This document shows positions 44,481 through 53,985 of a stretch of DNA of 64,000 bases, piece by piece. Origin of the DNA: Streptomyces sp. CHD11 (GTDB taxonomy: Bacteria > Actinomycetota > Actinomycetes > Streptomycetales > Streptomycetaceae); the NCBI RefSeq assembly GCF_018638295.1, contig NZ_JABTTS010000007.1, forward strand, positions 85,439-149,438, read 5' to 3'. The stretch's first letter is position 1. Each line of letters opens with the position of its first letter. The translations under genes and the position numbers were made by a program. A model generated the notes under the pieces. That model did not search any database, was not told the origin of the DNA, and worked only from the letters and a program-made list of their open reading frames with translations.

Positions 44481-45302
44481 CTACCAGATCGACTCGACCC
44501 ACTCCGGGTGGTCGATGAACGGGTTGCGGTTGTGCTGGTAGGAGTCGTGGATGACGTCGTTGCGGCGCTGCTCGAAGGCGTCCGGCGGGTCCTCCTGGTG
44601 CCAGGACTTGAGGACGGAGAGCTTCCCCATGTAGGGGTTGCTGCCGTTGTCGACCTGGCCGTTGACCTCCAGGTCCGCCCAGCCGTCGCCGCCCTCGTAG
44701 CGGACCGCCATGTAGAAGATCATGCGGGCCACGTCGCCCTTGACGGCGTCCCGGGGCTCGAAGGAGTCGGAGTCGGTGAGGCTGCCGCCGCTGTCGGTGA
44801 AGGCGCTGCCGCCGTTGTCGAAGTCCTTGTTGCCCCGGACGCCGTTGACGCGGACGTCCGAGGGACGCAGGTGGTGGATGTCGGTGCCGGGGCCGGTGGA
44901 GGTACCGAAGCCGCCGTGGGACTTGGCCCACACGTGCTCGCGGTTCCAGTCGCCGGTGTCCCCGCCGTTGAGGGACTTGCCGCGGGAGAGGCCCGAGTAC
45001 AGCAGGATCACGTTGCCGCTGTTGCCCGGGTCCTGGTCGGTGACCTTCAGGGCGTCCCAGACCGCCGAGTACGACAGCTTGGTCTGGTCGCTGATGATCG
45101 TGTGGAGGGCGTTCTTGAGGGCGTCACCGGTCTTGCCGGCGGCGCCGTCGTAGTACGCGTCGTCGTAGGTGGCCGTGGTGGCCGTGGTGGCCGTGGTGCT
45201 GGCCGTGGCCGCGGGGGTCAGGGCGGGGGCGGTGAGGCCGGCGAGGACGGCGGCCGTGGCGAGTGCCACCGCGTTGCGGCGGCGTATGCGGATCGCGGGC
45301 AT
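44481..45302 (-). CDS. Secreted endonuclease I-family nuclease
   Basis: 273 residues from ATG 45302. The signal peptide (IRIRRRNAVALATAAVLAGL, Ala-rich cleavage region, then a Thr/Ala low-complexity run) is followed by the endonuclease I domain. The beta-beta-alpha-metal motif reads WNREHVWAKSHGGFG, with the second metal region GTDIHHLRPSDVRVN and a C-terminal HNRNPFIDHPEWVESIW that is typical. It probably degrades extracellular nucleic acid for nutrients during growth or mycelial lysis. The frame is open upstream to 45512 in shadow sequence only. It is divergent from the ABC exporter. Confidence 0.93.
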   Translation of the reverse strand: MPAIRIRRRNAVALATAAVLAGLTAPALTPAATASTTATTATTATYDDAYYDGAAGKTGDALKNALHTIISDQTKLSYSAVWDALKVTDQDPGNSGNVILLYSGLSRGKSLNGGDTGDWNREHVWAKSHGGFGTSTGPGTDIHHLRPSDVRVNGVRGNKDFDNGGSAFTDSGGSLTDSDSFEPRDAVKGDVARMIFYMAVRYEGGDGWADLEVNGQVDNGSNPYMGKLSVLKSWHQEDPPDAFEQRRNDVIHDSYQHNRNPFIDHPEWVESIW

Positions 45303-45516
45303 GTGGGGTGTCCGATCTACGCGGGTTGCACAGGGGAGATACCCGCGAGAGTGGCATGCACATGCGGTCAGGTGAGTGGAGGGAGCGTGGCGATTGCGTG
45401 ACGAGAACCTGTCACTACGCTCTGCGCGTACATCCCGTGCTGTCGCGGAGGGATGAAATCCGCCGCGGCCCGCGTTGGTGCCTTGCGGCAGATCAGGACG
45501 ATCGGAGGGCACCCGA

Positions 45517-48500
45517 GTGACACCGCAACGGGGATGGGCAGGACGACTGACCGGGTACGCCTGGCGTCATCGCAAGGACGTCGTCCTCGCACTCGGCTCC
45601 TCCCTCGGCGGCATGGCCGTCATGGCGCTCGTCCCGCTGATCACCAAGGTGATCATCGACGACGTCATCGGCGACAGGACCAGGAACATGACCACCTGGG
45701 CCGGCCTGCTCGTCGGCGCCGCGCTCGTCGTCTACGTCCTCACCTACATCCGCCGCTACTACGGCGGCCGGCTCGCCCTCGACGTGCAGCACGACCTGCG
45801 CACCGAGATGTACGACACGATCACCCGGCTCGACGGCAGACGTCAGGACGAGCTGTCCACCGGGCAGGTCGTCGGCCGTGCCACCAGCGACCTCCAGCTC
45901 ATCCAGGGCCTGCTCTTCATGCTGCCGATGACCATCGGCAACCTGCTGCTGTTCCTGATCTCCCTGGTCATCATGGCGTGGCTGTCCCTGCCGCTGACCG
46001 CCGTCGCCCTGGCCGTCGCCCCCGCCCTGTGGTGGATCGCCAAGCGCAGCCGCGTCCGGCTGCACCCCTCCACCTGGTACGCGCAGGCACAGGCCGGCGC
46101 CGTGGCCGGAGTCGTCGACGGCGCGGTCGGCGGCGTCCGCGTGGTGAAGGGCTTCGGGCAGGAGGACCAGGAGACCGGCAAGCTGCGCGAGGTCGGACGG
46201 CGGCTGTTCGCCGGGCGGCTGCGCACCGTCCGCCTGAACTCCCGGTACACCCCGGCCCTCCAGGCCGTCCCCGCGCTCGGCCAGGTGGCGATGCTGGCGG
46301 TCGGCGGCTGGCTCGCGGTGGGCGGTCACATCACGCTGGGCACCTTCGTCGCCTTCTCCACCTACCTGGCCCAGCTGGTCGGCCCGGTCCGGATGCTCGC
46401 CGTGGTCCTCACCGTCGCCCAGCAGGCCCGCGCCGCCACCGAACGCGTCCTGGACCTGATCGACACCGAGCCGTCCCTGACCGACGGCACCAGGGAACTG
46501 CCCGCCGACGCCCCGGCGACCGTCGAGTTCGACGACGTCTCCTTCGGCTACGAACCCTCCCGGCCCGTTCTCGACGGCCTCAGCTTCGACATCCGCCCCG
46601 GCGAGACCCTCGCCGTCGTCGGCGCCTCGGGCTCCGGCAAGTCCACCGTCTCCCTCCTGCTGCCGCGCTTCTACGACGTCACGCACGGCGCCGTCCTCGT
46701 CGGCGGCCACGACGTCCGCGAGCTGACCACCGAGTCCCTGCGCGCGGCCATCGGCCTGGTCCCCGAGGACTCCTTCCTCTTCTCCGACACCGTGCGCGCC
46801 AACATCGCCTACGGCCGCCCGGACGCCACCGACGAGGAGATCACCGCCGCCGCCCGCGCCGCCCAGGCCGACCGGTTCATCAGCGAACTGCCCGACGGCT
46901 ACGACACCACCGTCGGCGAGCACGGACTGACCCTCTCCGGCGGCCAGCGCCAGCGCGTCGCCCTGGCCCGCGCGATCCTCACCGACCCGCGCCTGCTGGT
47001 GCTGGACGACGCCACCTCCGCCGTGGACGCCCGCGTCGAGCACGAGATCCACGAGGCGCTGAAGAGCGTGATGCGCGGCCGTACCACGCTGCTGATCGCC
47101 CACCGCCGCTCCACCCTCAACCTCGCCGACCGCATCGCCGTCCTCGACGACGGCCGGCTCGCCGACATCGGCACCCACACGGAGCTCCAGCGGCGCTCCG
47201 CCCTCTACCGCCGGCTGCTCACCGACCCCGACGAGCTCGGCGGCGTCTCGCCCGGCCACACACCGCCCGCGGGGCCGCAGGAGGAGGACACCTCCGTCCG
47301 CGCGGAGCTGGACGCCGAATTCGACGCCGAACGCGGGGTCACCCCCCGGCTGTGGACCGGCGACCGTGAACCCAGGGACACCGCCCTGGCCGACGCCCCC
47401 GCGACCCCGGAACTCCTCGCCCAGGTCGAGGCGCTGCCCCCGGCGGACGACGTCCCCGACGTCGACGAGGCCCGCGCGGTCCGCGCCGAGGACTCCTACG
47501 GCCTTCGACGCCTCCTGCGCGGCTTCCGCACACCGCTCCTCGTCAGCCTCGGCCTGGTCGCCGTGGACGCCGGCATGGGGCTGCTGCTGCCGGTGCTGAT
47601 CCGGCACGGCATCGACCAGGGCGTCACGCAGGCCGCCCTCGGCGCGGTCTGGGCGGCCGCCCTGCTGGGGCTGCTCACCGTGCTCGTCCAGTGGTCGGCG
47701 CAGGTCGGCGAGATCCGGATGACCGGACGAACCGGCGAACGCGTCCTGTACTCGCTGCGGCTGAAGATCTTCGCCCAGCTCCAGCGGCTCGGGCTCGACT
47801 ACTACGAGCGCGAGCTGACCGGCCGGATCACCACCCGGATGACGACGGACGTCGACGCGTTGTCGACGTTCCTGCAGACCGGCCTGGTCACGGCGTTCGT
47901 CTCCGTGGTCACCTTCTTCGGCATCATGGGCGCCCTGCTGGTCATCGACATCGAGCTCGCCCTGATCGTCTTCGCCACCCTGCCCCCGCTGATCGTCGGC
48001 ACGTACTTCTTCCGCCGGTCCAGCGTGAAGGCGTACGAACTGGCGCGGGAGCGGGTCTCCGGCGTCAACGCCGATCTGCAGGAGTCGATGTCCGGGCTGC
48101 GGATCCTCCAGGCGTTCCGCCGCGAGGGGGACGGCGGGCGCCGGTTCGCCGAGCGCAGCGCGAGCTACCGCAGCGCCCGTATCCGGGGCCAGTGGCTGAT
48201 CTCGGTGTACTTCCCGTTCGTGCAGTTCCTGTCGTCGGTCGCGGCCGTGGCGGTGCTGGTCGTGGGCGGCGGCCGGGTCGACGACGGCACGCTGGCGATC
48301 GGCTCACTGGTGGCGTACCTGCTGTACATCGACCTGTTCTTCGCGCCCGTGCAGCAGCTCTCCCAGGTCTTCGACGGCTACCAGCAGGCGTCCGTCTCGC
48401 TGGGCCGCATCCAGGAGCTGCTGCGGGAGCCCACCTCCACACGGCAGCCCGACAAGCCGCTCCCCGTCCCCTCCCTGCGCGGAGACATCGCCTTCGAGGA

Positions 48501-49224
48501 CGTGCGCTTCGCTTACGGGGACGGCGAGGCGGCGCTCGAGGGCATCGACCTCACCATCCCCGCCGGACAGACCGTCGCCTTCGTGGGCGAGACCGGCGCG
48601 GGCAAGTCCACCCTGGTCAAGCTGGTCGCCCGGTTCTACGACCCCACGGGCGGGCGGGTCACCGCCGACGGCACCGACCTCAGGGACCTGGACCTCACGG
48701 CGTACCGGCACCGGCTCGGCGTCGTCCCGCAGGAGGCGTACCTCTTCCCGGGCACCGTCCGCGACGCCATCGCCTACGGCCGCCCGGACGCCACCGACGC
48801 CGAGGTCGAAGCGGCGGCCCGCGCGGTCGGCGCGCACGAGATGATCGCCACGCTGCAGGGCGGCTACCTGCACGAGGTCGCCGAGCGCGGCCGCAACCTC
48901 TCCGCCGGCCAGCGCCAGCTGATCGCGCTGGCCCGGGCCGAGCTGGTCGACCCGGACGTCCTGCTCCTCGACGAGGCCACGGCCGCGCTGGACCTCGCCA
49001 CCGAGGCCCTGGTCAACCAGGCGACCGACCGCCTGGCGGGCCGCCGCACGACGCTGGTCGTCGCCCACCGCCTCACCACCGCCGCCCGCGCCGACCGGGT
49101 GATCGTCATGGACGACGGACGGGTCGCGGAGGACGGCACCCACGAGGAACTGCTCCGGCTCGGTGGCGCGTACGCCGCGCTGTGGCGGACGTTCGTCGGC
49201 GAGGACGTGCCCGCGCCGGCATGA
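45517..49224 (+). CDS. Giant fused ABC exporter (two TMD-NBD halves in one chain)
   Basis: 1235 residues from GTG 45517, with GGAGGG upstream. The order is TMD1, NBD1, acidic linker (about 585-660), TMD2, NBD2. NBD1 has Walker A VVGASGSGKST (about 367), signature LSGGQRQR, and Walker B LLVLDDATSAVD, where the catalytic Glu is Asp. NBD2 has VGETGAGKST, signature LSAGQRQL, and a normal LLLDEATAALD. One of the two ATP sites should thus be degenerate, as in asymmetric heterodimeric exporters (TmrAB, BmrCD type). Such exporters are usually two genes, so this is a head-to-tail fusion. Substrate is unknown (drug, lipid or peptide). Confidence 0.94.
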   Translation: MTPQRGWAGRLTGYAWRHRKDVVLALGSSLGGMAVMALVPLITKVIIDDVIGDRTRNMTTWAGLLVGAALVVYVLTYIRRYYGGRLALDVQHDLRTEMYDTITRLDGRRQDELSTGQVVGRATSDLQLIQGLLFMLPMTIGNLLLFLISLVIMAWLSLPLTAVALAVAPALWWIAKRSRVRLHPSTWYAQAQAGAVAGVVDGAVGGVRVVKGFGQEDQETGKLREVGRRLFAGRLRTVRLNSRYTPALQAVPALGQVAMLAVGGWLAVGGHITLGTFVAFSTYLAQLVGPVRMLAVVLTVAQQARAATERVLDLIDTEPSLTDGTRELPADAPATVEFDDVSFGYEPSRPVLDGLSFDIRPGETLAVVGASGSGKSTVSLLLPRFYDVTHGAVLVGGHDVRELTTESLRAAIGLVPEDSFLFSDTVRANIAYGRPDATDEEITAAARAAQADRFISELPDGYDTTVGEHGLTLSGGQRQRVALARAILTDPRLLVLDDATSAVDARVEHEIHEALKSVMRGRTTLLIAHRRSTLNLADRIAVLDDGRLADIGTHTELQRRSALYRRLLTDPDELGGVSPGHTPPAGPQEEDTSVRAELDAEFDAERGVTPRLWTGDREPRDTALADAPATPELLAQVEALPPADDVPDVDEARAVRAEDSYGLRRLLRGFRTPLLVSLGLVAVDAGMGLLLPVLIRHGIDQGVTQAALGAVWAAALLGLLTVLVQWSAQVGEIRMTGRTGERVLYSLRLKIFAQLQRLGLDYYERELTGRITTRMTTDVDALSTFLQTGLVTAFVSVVTFFGIMGALLVIDIELALIVFATLPPLIVGTYFFRRSSVKAYELARERVSGVNADLQESMSGLRILQAFRREGDGGRRFAERSASYRSARIRGQWLISVYFPFVQFLSSVAAVAVLVVGGGRVDDGTLAIGSLVAYLLYIDLFFAPVQQLSQVFDGYQQASVSLGRIQELLREPTSTRQPDKPLPVPSLRGDIAFEDVRFAYGDGEAALEGIDLTIPAGQTVAFVGETGAGKSTLVKLVARFYDPTGGRVTADGTDLRDLDLTAYRHRLGVVPQEAYLFPGTVRDAIAYGRPDATDAEVEAAARAVGAHEMIATLQGGYLHEVAERGRNLSAGQRQLIALARAELVDPDVLLLDEATAALDLATEALVNQATDRLAGRRTTLVVAHRLTTAARADRVIVMDDGRVAEDGTHEELLRLGGAYAALWRTFVGEDVPAPA

Positions 49225-49360
49225 GGAGCGCCCCCGGCGCGCGGGGCGGGCACGCAGGTGGGGCCCCGCGCAGGTGGGGCGAGTACCCCGCGCAACCATC
49301 GGGGCTACGCCAAGCGTCCGTACACGCGTACACAGTTGGGCGCGGTACGGGAGGACGACC

Positions 49361-49747
49361 GTGGGCAGTGGAGCGATACACCGGCGGCTCGCGCTGGGCC
49401 TCGCGGTGCTGACCGCCTCCGGGCTGCTCGCCGTCGCCACGCCCGCCGGGGCCCAGGCCGCCGCCAACTGCCCCGGCCGCAAGATGCGCACCCTGTCGAT
49501 CTCCACCGGGTCCGTGGCCGTCTACAAACGGGGCGGCTATGTCTGCGCCGTCACCGTCGCGGGGAAGCCGGGCGCCAAGCGGAAGATGTCGGTGAGCGTA
49601 CGGGCGCGCGGCGGCCGGCCGGTCGTCGACCAGGGCAGCTACAAGTACCACGCGGGCCCGGTGACCGTACACGCCGGACGCCGCTGTGTGTGGGTGAAGG
49701 GCAGCGTGGGCAAGGTGTCGGTCAGCTCCGGCTGGATCCTCTGCTGA
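49361..49747 (+). CDS. Small secreted cysteine-containing protein
   Basis: 128 residues from GTG 49361, with GGGAGG 7 bp upstream. The Sec signal peptide (RRLALGLAVLTASGLLAVAT, then Ala-rich, cleavage near AQAAA) leaves a basic mature part of about 90 residues with four Cys (NCPG, YVCAV, RRCVW, final C), enough for two disulfides. The pattern of short beta strands (VAVYKRGGYVCAVTVAGKPG, KVSVSSGWILC) suggests a compact extracellular beta domain. I do not recognise a family. It lies between the exporter and a secreted peptidase. Confidence 0.8.
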   Translation: MGSGAIHRRLALGLAVLTASGLLAVATPAGAQAAANCPGRKMRTLSISTGSVAVYKRGGYVCAVTVAGKPGAKRKMSVSVRARGGRPVVDQGSYKYHAGPVTVHAGRRCVWVKGSVGKVSVSSGWILC

Positions 49748-49847
49748 CGGACACCGCGCCGATCGAGGGTTATCCCTAGGTCCCCTGTTGCTGAGGCGAG
49801 TTGGTCCGATACCTTCCGGCGCACATCCGTCTCACAGGGGAGTGCGC

Positions 49848-51278
49848 ATGCGCAAGGCGCTCAGATGGCTGCTGGCGCTCACGGTGCTCATAGGCACACT
49901 GAGTACGGCCGGGGCGGCCACAGCCGCCGAGCCGGAGGCCGGCACCGCTGACATCAAGGAGAGGCTGCTCTCCGTTCCGGGCATGAGCCTGATCGAGGAG
50001 AAGCCGTACGCCGGGTACCGCTTCTTCGTTCTCAACTACACCCAGCCGGTCGACCACCGCAGGCCCGCCAAGGGCACCTTCCAGCAGCGGATCACCGTGC
50101 TGCACAAGGACACCGCGCGGCCGACCGTCTTCCACACCGGCGGCTACAGCGTCTCCACGACGCCGCGGCGCGCCGAGCCGACCCAGATCGTGGACGGCAA
50201 CCAGGTCTCCATGGAGTACCGCTTCTTCACCCCGTCCCGGCCCGAGCCGGCCGACTGGTCGAAGCTGGACATCTGGCAGGCCGCCGGCGACCAGCACCGC
50301 ATCTTCAAGGCCCTGAAGAAGATCTACTCCGAGAACTGGATCTCCACCGGCGGCTCCAAGGGCGGCATGACCGCCACCTACTACGAGCGCTTCTACCCGC
50401 GTGACATGGACGGCGTGGTCGCCTACGTCGCCCCCAACGACGTGGTGAACAGGGAGGATTCCGCCTACGACCGCTTCTTCCGCACGGTCGGCACCAAGGA
50501 GTGCCGCGACCGGCTGAACGGGGTGCAGCGCGAGGCGCTGGTGCGCCGGGCGCCGCTGAAGAAGAAGTACGAAGCGGCCGCCGCCGAGAACGGCTACACC
50601 TTCGACACCGTGGGCAGTCTGGACCGGGCCTACGAGGCCGTCGTCCTGGACTACGTGTGGGGCTTCTGGCAGTACAGCACGGTGGCCGACTGCGCGGACA
50701 TCCCGGCGGACGCGAAGAACGCCACCGACGAGGAGATCTGGACCTCGGTCGACACGATCTCCGGCTTCTCGTTCTACACGGACCAGGGCCTGAGCCCGTA
50801 CACGCCGTACTACTACCAGGCCGGTACGCAGCTGGGCGCGCCGACCATCCACTTCCCGCACATCGAGAGGAAGTACGTCCGCTACGGCTACCAGCCGCCG
50901 CGCAACTTCGTGCCCCGCTCCATCGACATGAAGTTCCAGCCGTGGGTCATGCGGGACGTCGACACCTGGGTCCGCCACAACGCCCGTCAGATGCTGTTCG
51001 TCTACGGCGAGAACGATCCGTGGGGCGCCGAGCCGTTCCGGGTCGGTCACGGCGCGCGTGACTCGTACGTGTTCACCGCGCCCGGCATGAACCACGGCGC
51101 GAACGTGGCCGGTCTGGTCGCGAAGGAGAAGGCGTTCGCCACGGCCCGCATCCTCGACTGGGCGGACGTCGCCCCGACCGCGGTCCAGGAGAACCCGGCG
51201 GCCGCGAAGCCGCTGGCGAAGTTCGACGCGAAGCTCGACAAGCGGGACGTCGAACAGCAGCGGACGCTGCGGCCGTAG
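49848..51278 (+). CDS. Secreted S37-type (PS-10) tripeptidyl/prolyl aminopeptidase
   Basis: 476 residues. The signal peptide RKALRWLLALTVLIGTLSTA has its cleavage near ATAAE. The alpha/beta-hydrolase catalytic set is the nucleophile Ser170 in STGGSKGGMT, Asp in VYGENDPWG and His in PGMNHGANV. NYTQPVDHRRPAKGTFQQR at about 63 is typical of Streptomyces peptidase family S37 (prolyl tri/tetrapeptidyl aminopeptidases), with S28 as the nearest alternative. ATG 49848 follows AGGGGAG. It releases N-terminal tri- or tetrapeptides from proteins outside the cell. Confidence 0.88.
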   Translation: MRKALRWLLALTVLIGTLSTAGAATAAEPEAGTADIKERLLSVPGMSLIEEKPYAGYRFFVLNYTQPVDHRRPAKGTFQQRITVLHKDTARPTVFHTGGYSVSTTPRRAEPTQIVDGNQVSMEYRFFTPSRPEPADWSKLDIWQAAGDQHRIFKALKKIYSENWISTGGSKGGMTATYYERFYPRDMDGVVAYVAPNDVVNREDSAYDRFFRTVGTKECRDRLNGVQREALVRRAPLKKKYEAAAAENGYTFDTVGSLDRAYEAVVLDYVWGFWQYSTVADCADIPADAKNATDEEIWTSVDTISGFSFYTDQGLSPYTPYYYQAGTQLGAPTIHFPHIERKYVRYGYQPPRNFVPRSIDMKFQPWVMRDVDTWVRHNARQMLFVYGENDPWGAEPFRVGHGARDSYVFTAPGMNHGANVAGLVAKEKAFATARILDWADVAPTAVQENPAAAKPLAKFDAKLDKRDVEQQRTLRP

Positions 51279-51322
51279 GACGCGGACGGGACCTGTGCCG
51301 GACGGGTCTGGACCGGGCGGGA

Positions 51323-51985
51323 CTAGACCCGGCGGGCGCAGCCCACCGGTGCTGTTCCGCCGAGCCGGACGTAGAGGGCCGTGGACGCCGGGCACTTCGA
51401 CCGGGCGTCCACGGCCTTCGTCACCTCGAACTCGGGCTGGTACACGCCGCTGCCGTCACAGGCGGTCTCGCGGACCTTGCCGTCGCCCGAACCGTAGACG
51501 CAGTCGCCGACGATGGTGCGCGGTCCGCCCCCGCCGCCCGGATCCCCGGGGTGCGGCGGCTGGAGGTGACGCATGCAGGCGTAGCCGCGCGGCACCGCCC
51601 CGTCGCCGTCCTCACGGGCAGGGCGCTGCTCGCTGATGTGCAGCACGAAATCCGTCCTCGCCGGGCAGCGCGGCCCGTTCCGCGCCGTCCCGTCGTGGCG
51701 GGCGACGACCCGGGCCGCCGCCCGTTCACCGGCGCAGGACACCTCGGTGAAGCTGGTCCGGCCGAAGGAACTGCACTCGCCGACCGCGAGGAAGACCGCC
51801 CCGTACCCGGACGTCCGCACCGGCACCGGCGGCCCCGTGGCGGTCCGGTCGCCCAGCCGTCCCTCCCCGTCGACTCCACCGCCCGGCGCGCGCTGGCAGC
51901 CGGTGAGCAGGGCCGCGCACACCACCGCCACGCACGCCACCGCGCACACGGCCGGTGACCCCCACCACCTGGTTCTCACGTGCAT
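51323..51985 (-). CDS. Putative lipoprotein of unknown function
   Basis: 220 residues from ATG 51985 (ATG 51991 is also possible, but the GGGGG tract is better spaced for 51985). A hydrophobic N-terminus (AVCAVACVAVVCAALLTGC) ends in a lipobox LLTGC. The mature part carries at least seven Cys and repeats the theme GECSSFGRTSFTEVSCAGER, then GDCVYGSGDGKVRETACDGS, suggesting two related small domains. Such duplicated Cys-paired units occur in septum-associated actinobacterial lipoproteins, but no function is assigned. Confidence 0.75.
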   Translation of the reverse strand: MHVRTRWWGSPAVCAVACVAVVCAALLTGCQRAPGGGVDGEGRLGDRTATGPPVPVRTSGYGAVFLAVGECSSFGRTSFTEVSCAGERAAARVVARHDGTARNGPRCPARTDFVLHISEQRPAREDGDGAVPRGYACMRHLQPPHPGDPGGGGGPRTIVGDCVYGSGDGKVRETACDGSGVYQPEFEVTKAVDARSKCPASTALYVRLGGTAPVGCARRV

Positions 51986-52140
51986 CGTCATCCCCCGCAC
52001 ACCCCCGACCAGCGTGACCCGGCGGACCGGATCACGCCAGCGATGTGGTGTGGTTTGCGCACCTTGGGTGCAGTGCGTCGGGTGTGTGACGTACGGGTGC
52101 TACGCCCGGCTGTGTACGGGTGGGGCTCGTCCGTACGGGA

Positions 52141-53985
52141 CTAGAACCTCAGCCCGTACCCGACCGGGTACAGCGCCGCCGCCGGGTCGTCCGCCCGTTG
52201 CACCGGCACCGGCAGGGTCCCGCGCGGGTTCACCCTGCCGGCGATCACCCGTGCCGCCGCCCGCAGTTCGACGTCCGTCCAGGAGTACGAGGCCAGATAC
52301 GCCTGCACCCCGGGCAGATGGGCCACGTCGTAGGGGTTGCGGATCGCGACCGCGACGACCGGCTTCCCGGTGGCCAGCAGCTGCTCGACGAGTGTCTTCT
52401 GGCTGCTGGAGGCGCTGACGTTGTACGTCCCGACGATCACCGCGTCCGCGTCCTGCGCCGCCGCCACCGCCTTGGCGATCGTCGCCCCGGACGGTGCCGT
52501 GCCGGTGGACAGCGCGGTGGCCGTGAAGCCCAGCCCGGTCAGGGCGTCCGCGAGGACCCCGGTGGGCGGGCCCGTCGTGCCGGACGGGGAGGCCGGGTCC
52601 GCGCCGACCACGAGCAGCCGGGGCTGCCTGCGCCGGGACAGCGGCAGCAGGCCGCCCTCGTTGACCAGCAGGGTCGTGGTGCGCTCGGTGATCCGGTCGG
52701 CGGTGGCCAGGTGCGCCCGGGTGCCGACGGTGCGGTCGACGCCTGCGTGGGAGACGTACGGGTCCTTGAAGAGGCCCAGCCGCGCCTTCAGCCGCAGCAC
52801 CCGCAGGATCGACTCCTCCAGCCGGTCCTCGGTCAGCTCACCGTCCCGCACGGCGTTCAGCACCGCGTTCCACGCGACGTCCAGGGAGGGCGGGTTGAGC
52901 AGCTGGTCCACGCCCGCCTTCAGGGCCAGCACCGCCACCCGGTCGTCGCCGTACTTCGTGCGTACGCCCTCCATGCCGAGGGAGTCGGTGACCACCACCC
53001 CGTCATAGCCCAGCTCGTCGCGGAGGATGCCGGTGAGGATCGGGTGGGAGAGGGTGGCCGGGTCCTCGGAGCCGTCGAGGGCCGGCACCACGATGTGGGC
53101 GGTCATGATCGAGTCGATGCCGGCGGCGACCGCCGCCCGGAACGGCGGCGCGTCCAGCTCGTCCCACTGCTCGCGGGTGTGGTGGATGTAGGGCAGGTCG
53201 TCGTGGCTGTCGGTGACCGTGTCGCCGTGGCCGGGGAAGTGCTTGGCCGTCGAGGCGACGCCGGACGTCTCGTACCCCTTGATCTCCGAGGTGACCAGCC
53301 GCGCGACCGCCTCCGGGTCCGAACCGAAGGAGCGGACGCCGATGACCGGGTTGGCCGGGTTGACGTTGACGTCGGCCACGGGGGAGTAGTTCTGCCGGAT
53401 GCCCAGCGCGCGCAGTTCGCGGCCGGCCACCCGGCCGAGGGCGCCGGCGTCGGCCCGTGAACCGCCCGCCCCGACGGCCATCGCCCCCGGGAGCAGGGTG
53501 GCGGGCTGTCCCACGCGGGCCACGATGCCGTGTTCCTGGTCGGTGGAGATGAGCACGGGCAGGCCGCGCGGCAGGCCGAGGGAGGCCTTCTGGATGCCGT
53601 TGGACAGATCCGCGATCTGGTGCGGGGCACGGGTGTTGTGCGCCCACGCGAAGTAGATGATGCCGCCGACCCGGTACCTGGCCAGCAGCTCGGCTGCCGT
53701 GCGGACCCCGATCTCCTCGAGGTTGGCGTCGATGTCGGCCTGGTCCGGATCGGTGGCGGAGTGCCCGTAGACCCGCATCACGAACAGCTGCCCGACCTTC
53801 TCCTCCAGCGTCATGCGGGAGATCAGGGCGCGCAGGCTCTTGTCGTCGGGGCCGTGCGGGCCGGTGGCCGCGTGGACGGTGCCGCCGGCCGCCAGGGCGG
53901 TGGTGACGCCCGCCGTCGCGGCGAGAACGGTACGTCTGGACGGACGTGCGGTGCTTCCCGTGCTTCCGGTGCTGCTGTCGGGCAC
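52141..53985 (-). CDS. Tat-exported glycoside hydrolase family 3 (beta-N-acetylhexosaminidase-like)
   Basis: 614 residues from GTG 53985, with AAAGGAGC upstream. It starts with a twin-arginine signal (RPSRRTVLAATAGVTTALAA). The GH3 barrel contains the NagZ-type substrate and acid/base segment STAKHFPGHGDTVTDSHDD, where the His-Asp dyad replaces a Glu acid/base, and the nucleophile Asp in VVVTDSLGMEGV. A C-terminal alpha/beta sandwich domain (LLVVGADPASPSG, AVIVGTYNVSASSSQKTLVE, VAIRNPYDVAHLPGV) is complete. The dyad favours N-acetylglucosaminidase or phosphorylase activity on cell-wall or chitin fragments over beta-glucosidase. Confidence 0.92.
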   Translation of the reverse strand: MPDSSTGSTGSTARPSRRTVLAATAGVTTALAAGGTVHAATGPHGPDDKSLRALISRMTLEEKVGQLFVMRVYGHSATDPDQADIDANLEEIGVRTAAELLARYRVGGIIYFAWAHNTRAPHQIADLSNGIQKASLGLPRGLPVLISTDQEHGIVARVGQPATLLPGAMAVGAGGSRADAGALGRVAGRELRALGIRQNYSPVADVNVNPANPVIGVRSFGSDPEAVARLVTSEIKGYETSGVASTAKHFPGHGDTVTDSHDDLPYIHHTREQWDELDAPPFRAAVAAGIDSIMTAHIVVPALDGSEDPATLSHPILTGILRDELGYDGVVVTDSLGMEGVRTKYGDDRVAVLALKAGVDQLLNPPSLDVAWNAVLNAVRDGELTEDRLEESILRVLRLKARLGLFKDPYVSHAGVDRTVGTRAHLATADRITERTTTLLVNEGGLLPLSRRRQPRLLVVGADPASPSGTTGPPTGVLADALTGLGFTATALSTGTAPSGATIAKAVAAAQDADAVIVGTYNVSASSSQKTLVEQLLATGKPVVAVAIRNPYDVAHLPGVQAYLASYSWTDVELRAAARVIAGRVNPRGTLPVPVQRADDPAAALYPVGYGLRF

